Assembly (NCBI GenBank): GCA_023428365.1
Contig: JAEYYQ010000497.1
Coordinates: forward strand, 1 to 6,776
Length of the DNA stretch: 6,776 bases
Reading direction: 5' to 3'
Source: Pseudomonadota bacterium
GTDB taxonomy: Bacteria > Pseudomonadota > Alphaproteobacteria > Rhizobiales > Hyphomicrobiaceae
Within the stretch, counting starts at the first letter, position 1. Each line of letters starts with the position of its first letter. Made by a program: the position numbers and the translations under genes. Positions 5,906 to 6,776 of the stretch are shown here, one piece after another. The notes under the pieces are model-generated. The model worked only from the letters and a program-made list of their open reading frames with translations, did no database searches and was not told the DNA's origin.

Positions 5906-6283
5906 TCAATCGACCGCAATGAGCGCTGCCGCAACCGGACGGCGCTCAGCCAGCAGAACGTTGTATGTGCGGCAGGCCGCACCAGTATCCATCGGCTCCA
6001 GACCGAGCCCGGCCATTTCGAAGCTATTGCGGAGGGCGCGGGACGGAAACACCTGGGTGCGTCCGGTTCCGAGCAACAGAAACAGGATTCTGTCCTTGTC
6101 GGCCATCATCCGATCGAACGACCTCAGATCGAGGCCATCCGTAGAGGTCACGTCCCAAGCGTAGATCCCGCTAGGCAGGCACAGGATCGAGCCCCTATGG
6201 CTCATGTCTGCAAAGCGGAAGCCCCCATTGCCATAGGCATCGATGGGGGCCTGATAGGGATAGCGCGCGGAACCATCGGGCAT
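5906..6283 (-). CDS. Mth938-like domain protein (DUF498 / NDUFAF3-like)
   Basis: This 125-residue soluble protein has the compact Mth938 fold signature. It shows GFRFADMSHRGSILCLPSG (21-39), a central LFLLLGTG (67-74), and the C-terminal MDTGAACRTYNVLLAERRPV (98-117), a segment typical of this family, where a Thr/Tyr-Asn-hLxxExR pattern is common. No enzymatic residues are established for the family. The mitochondrial relative NDUFAF3 is a complex I assembly factor, so a chaperone-like role in respiratory-complex assembly is a reasonable inference for a cytosolic or membrane-associated protein. The frame is open up to 6367, but the extra 28 residues are Arg-rich and overlap the end of secF. 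GGGAGG (6289-6294), 5 nt before ATG 6283, decides the start. It lies 35 nt after secF and 16 nt before the membrane protein gene. Confidence 0.88.
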   Translation of the reverse strand: MPDGSARYPYQAPIDAYGNGGFRFADMSHRGSILCLPSGIYAWDVTSTDGLDLRSFDRMMADKDRILFLLLGTGRTQVFPSRALRNSFEMAGLGLEPMDTGAACRTYNVLLAERRPVAAALIAVD

Positions 6284-6288
6284 CACAG

Positions 6289-6294
6289 CCTCCC
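6289..6294 (-). promoter_or_regulatory. ribosome binding site deciding the start at 6283
   Basis: On the minus strand GGGAGG is 5 nt upstream of ATG 6283, an ideal placement, and lies in the gap after the secF stop. It supports the 125-residue product over a longer form starting inside secF. Confidence 0.75.
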
Positions 6295-6318
6295 GGCGCG
6301 GCCTCGTTGCATCGCCGG

Positions 6319-6776
6319 TCAGGCGCGGCTCGCGACTGCCGAACCCTTCTTTTCCACGCCGGACCAATCCCGCTTCACGCCCAGATAGCCCAGCAGCGGC
6401 GCGGCAATGAAAATCGATGAGTACGTACCGATCAGAATGCCGAGCAGCATGGCCAGCGAGAAGTAGCGGATGACTTCACCACCGAGAAGGAACAGCGCAA
6501 CCAGAACCGCCAGCGTCGTCACGCCCGTCAGGATGGTTCGCGACAGCGTCTCGTTGATCGACAGGTTGAGCAATTCGGTGAGATCCATGCGCTTGAACTT
6601 GCGCAGGTTTTCTCGGATGCGGTCAGACACGACGACCGTATCGTTGACCGAATAGCCGAGAATAGTCAGCAATGCTGCCACGATCGACAGATCGAAGGTG
6701 AACTGGAACAGCGCAAAGATACCGACAACGACGATCACATCGTGAAACAGCGACAGAATGGTGCCGACGGCAAACT
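6319..6776 (-). CDS. secF: protein translocase subunit SecF, C-terminal part (5' end outside window)
   Basis: The minus-strand frame stays open to the right edge, giving the last 151 or so residues of SecF. It opens with FAVGTILSLFHDVIVVVGIF and continues with FTFDLSIVAALLTILGYSVN, then DTVVVSDRIREN, the hallmark region of the SecD/SecF membrane domain (RND superfamily). INETLSRTILT (73-83) and two more hydrophobic segments follow, then a short charged cytosolic tail. SecF works with SecD in the inner membrane, using the proton gradient to help pull translocating proteins out of SecYEG. The GTG at 6738 is an internal valine codon and should not be taken as the start. The periplasmic domain and first helix lie outside the window, and secD is probably further upstream. 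This gene leads the minus-strand cluster visible here. Confidence 0.95.
   Translation of the reverse strand, partial: FAVGTILSLFHDVIVVVGIFALFQFTFDLSIVAALLTILGYSVNDTVVVSDRIRENLRKFKRMDLTELLNLSINETLSRTILTGVTTLAVLVALFLLGGEVIRYFSLAMLLGILIGTYSSIFIAAPLLGYLGVKRDWSGVEKKGSAVASRA

Noticed and set aside
5239..5922. Long plus-strand open frame (227 codons) opposite the synthase-like and membrane protein genes
   Set aside because: Its translation is rich in Arg, Gln, Glu and Asp with no recognisable motif and it is antisense to two genes with clear family features. GC-rich DNA commonly leaves such frames open.
5890..5982. Longer N-terminus for the five-helix membrane protein (start at 5982)
   Set aside because: It would overlap the preceding gene, adds an unrelated polar tail and ignores the well-placed GGGAGG before 5889.
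6284..6367. Longer N-terminus for the Mth938-domain protein (start at 6367)
   Set aside because: It would overlap the end of secF and adds 28 Arg-rich residues outside the domain, while GGGAGG is 5 nt before ATG 6283.
1..6776. tRNA, rRNA, CRISPR array, insertion sequence or attachment site
   Set aside because: I looked for T-loop-like GGTTCGA motifs, evenly spaced repeats, transposase-like frames and terminal inverted repeats on both strands and saw none that held up.

Overview
The window reads as chromosomal DNA from an alphaproteobacterium, most likely Hyphomicrobiales (Rhizobiales). Three things point there: GC-rich coding sequence, a dksA gene with the N-terminus typical of alphaproteobacteria, and the gene order secF / Mth938-domain / squalene-phytoene-synthase-like. 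This assignment rests on remembered family resemblance; no search was run.

Layout. (1) 1-187, minus: the 5' end of dksA, leaving the window at its left edge, with a CTTGAC-type promoter candidate upstream. (2) 188-727: a divergent intergenic region of about 540 bp with no convincing protein gene. It holds an AT-rich imperfect palindrome (about 390-408), a 15-bp imperfect direct repeat, several stem-loops and a terminator-like hairpin (596-630), so a small RNA or long leader is possible. (3) 728-2395, plus: a MoxR-type AAA+ ATPase, then a membrane-anchored protein of unknown function. The von Willebrand A partner usual for this ATPase group is not next to it. (4) 2396-2422: a hairpin between convergent genes. 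(5) 2412-6776, minus: a run of five same-direction genes, in transcription order secF (5' end cut off by the window), an Mth938/NDUFAF3-like protein, a five-helix urate-oxidase-N-like membrane protein, a squalene/phytoene-synthase-like protein of the NDUFAF6 type, and a secreted GDSL/SGNH hydrolase.

How they may work together. The secF-led cluster joins a protein-translocase subunit with bacterial relatives of two mitochondrial complex I assembly factors (NDUFAF3 and NDUFAF6). Gaps of 35, 16, 1 and 30 nt suggest co-transcription. A histidine-rich membrane protein without a cytochrome c domain sits between the two assembly-factor homologues, which raises the possibility of a membrane-protein or respiratory-complex biogenesis operon. 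The SGNH hydrolase at the distal end may simply be a passenger. On the plus strand, the ATPase and the membrane-anchored protein may form a two-gene unit. No mobile element, tRNA, rRNA or CRISPR array was seen.
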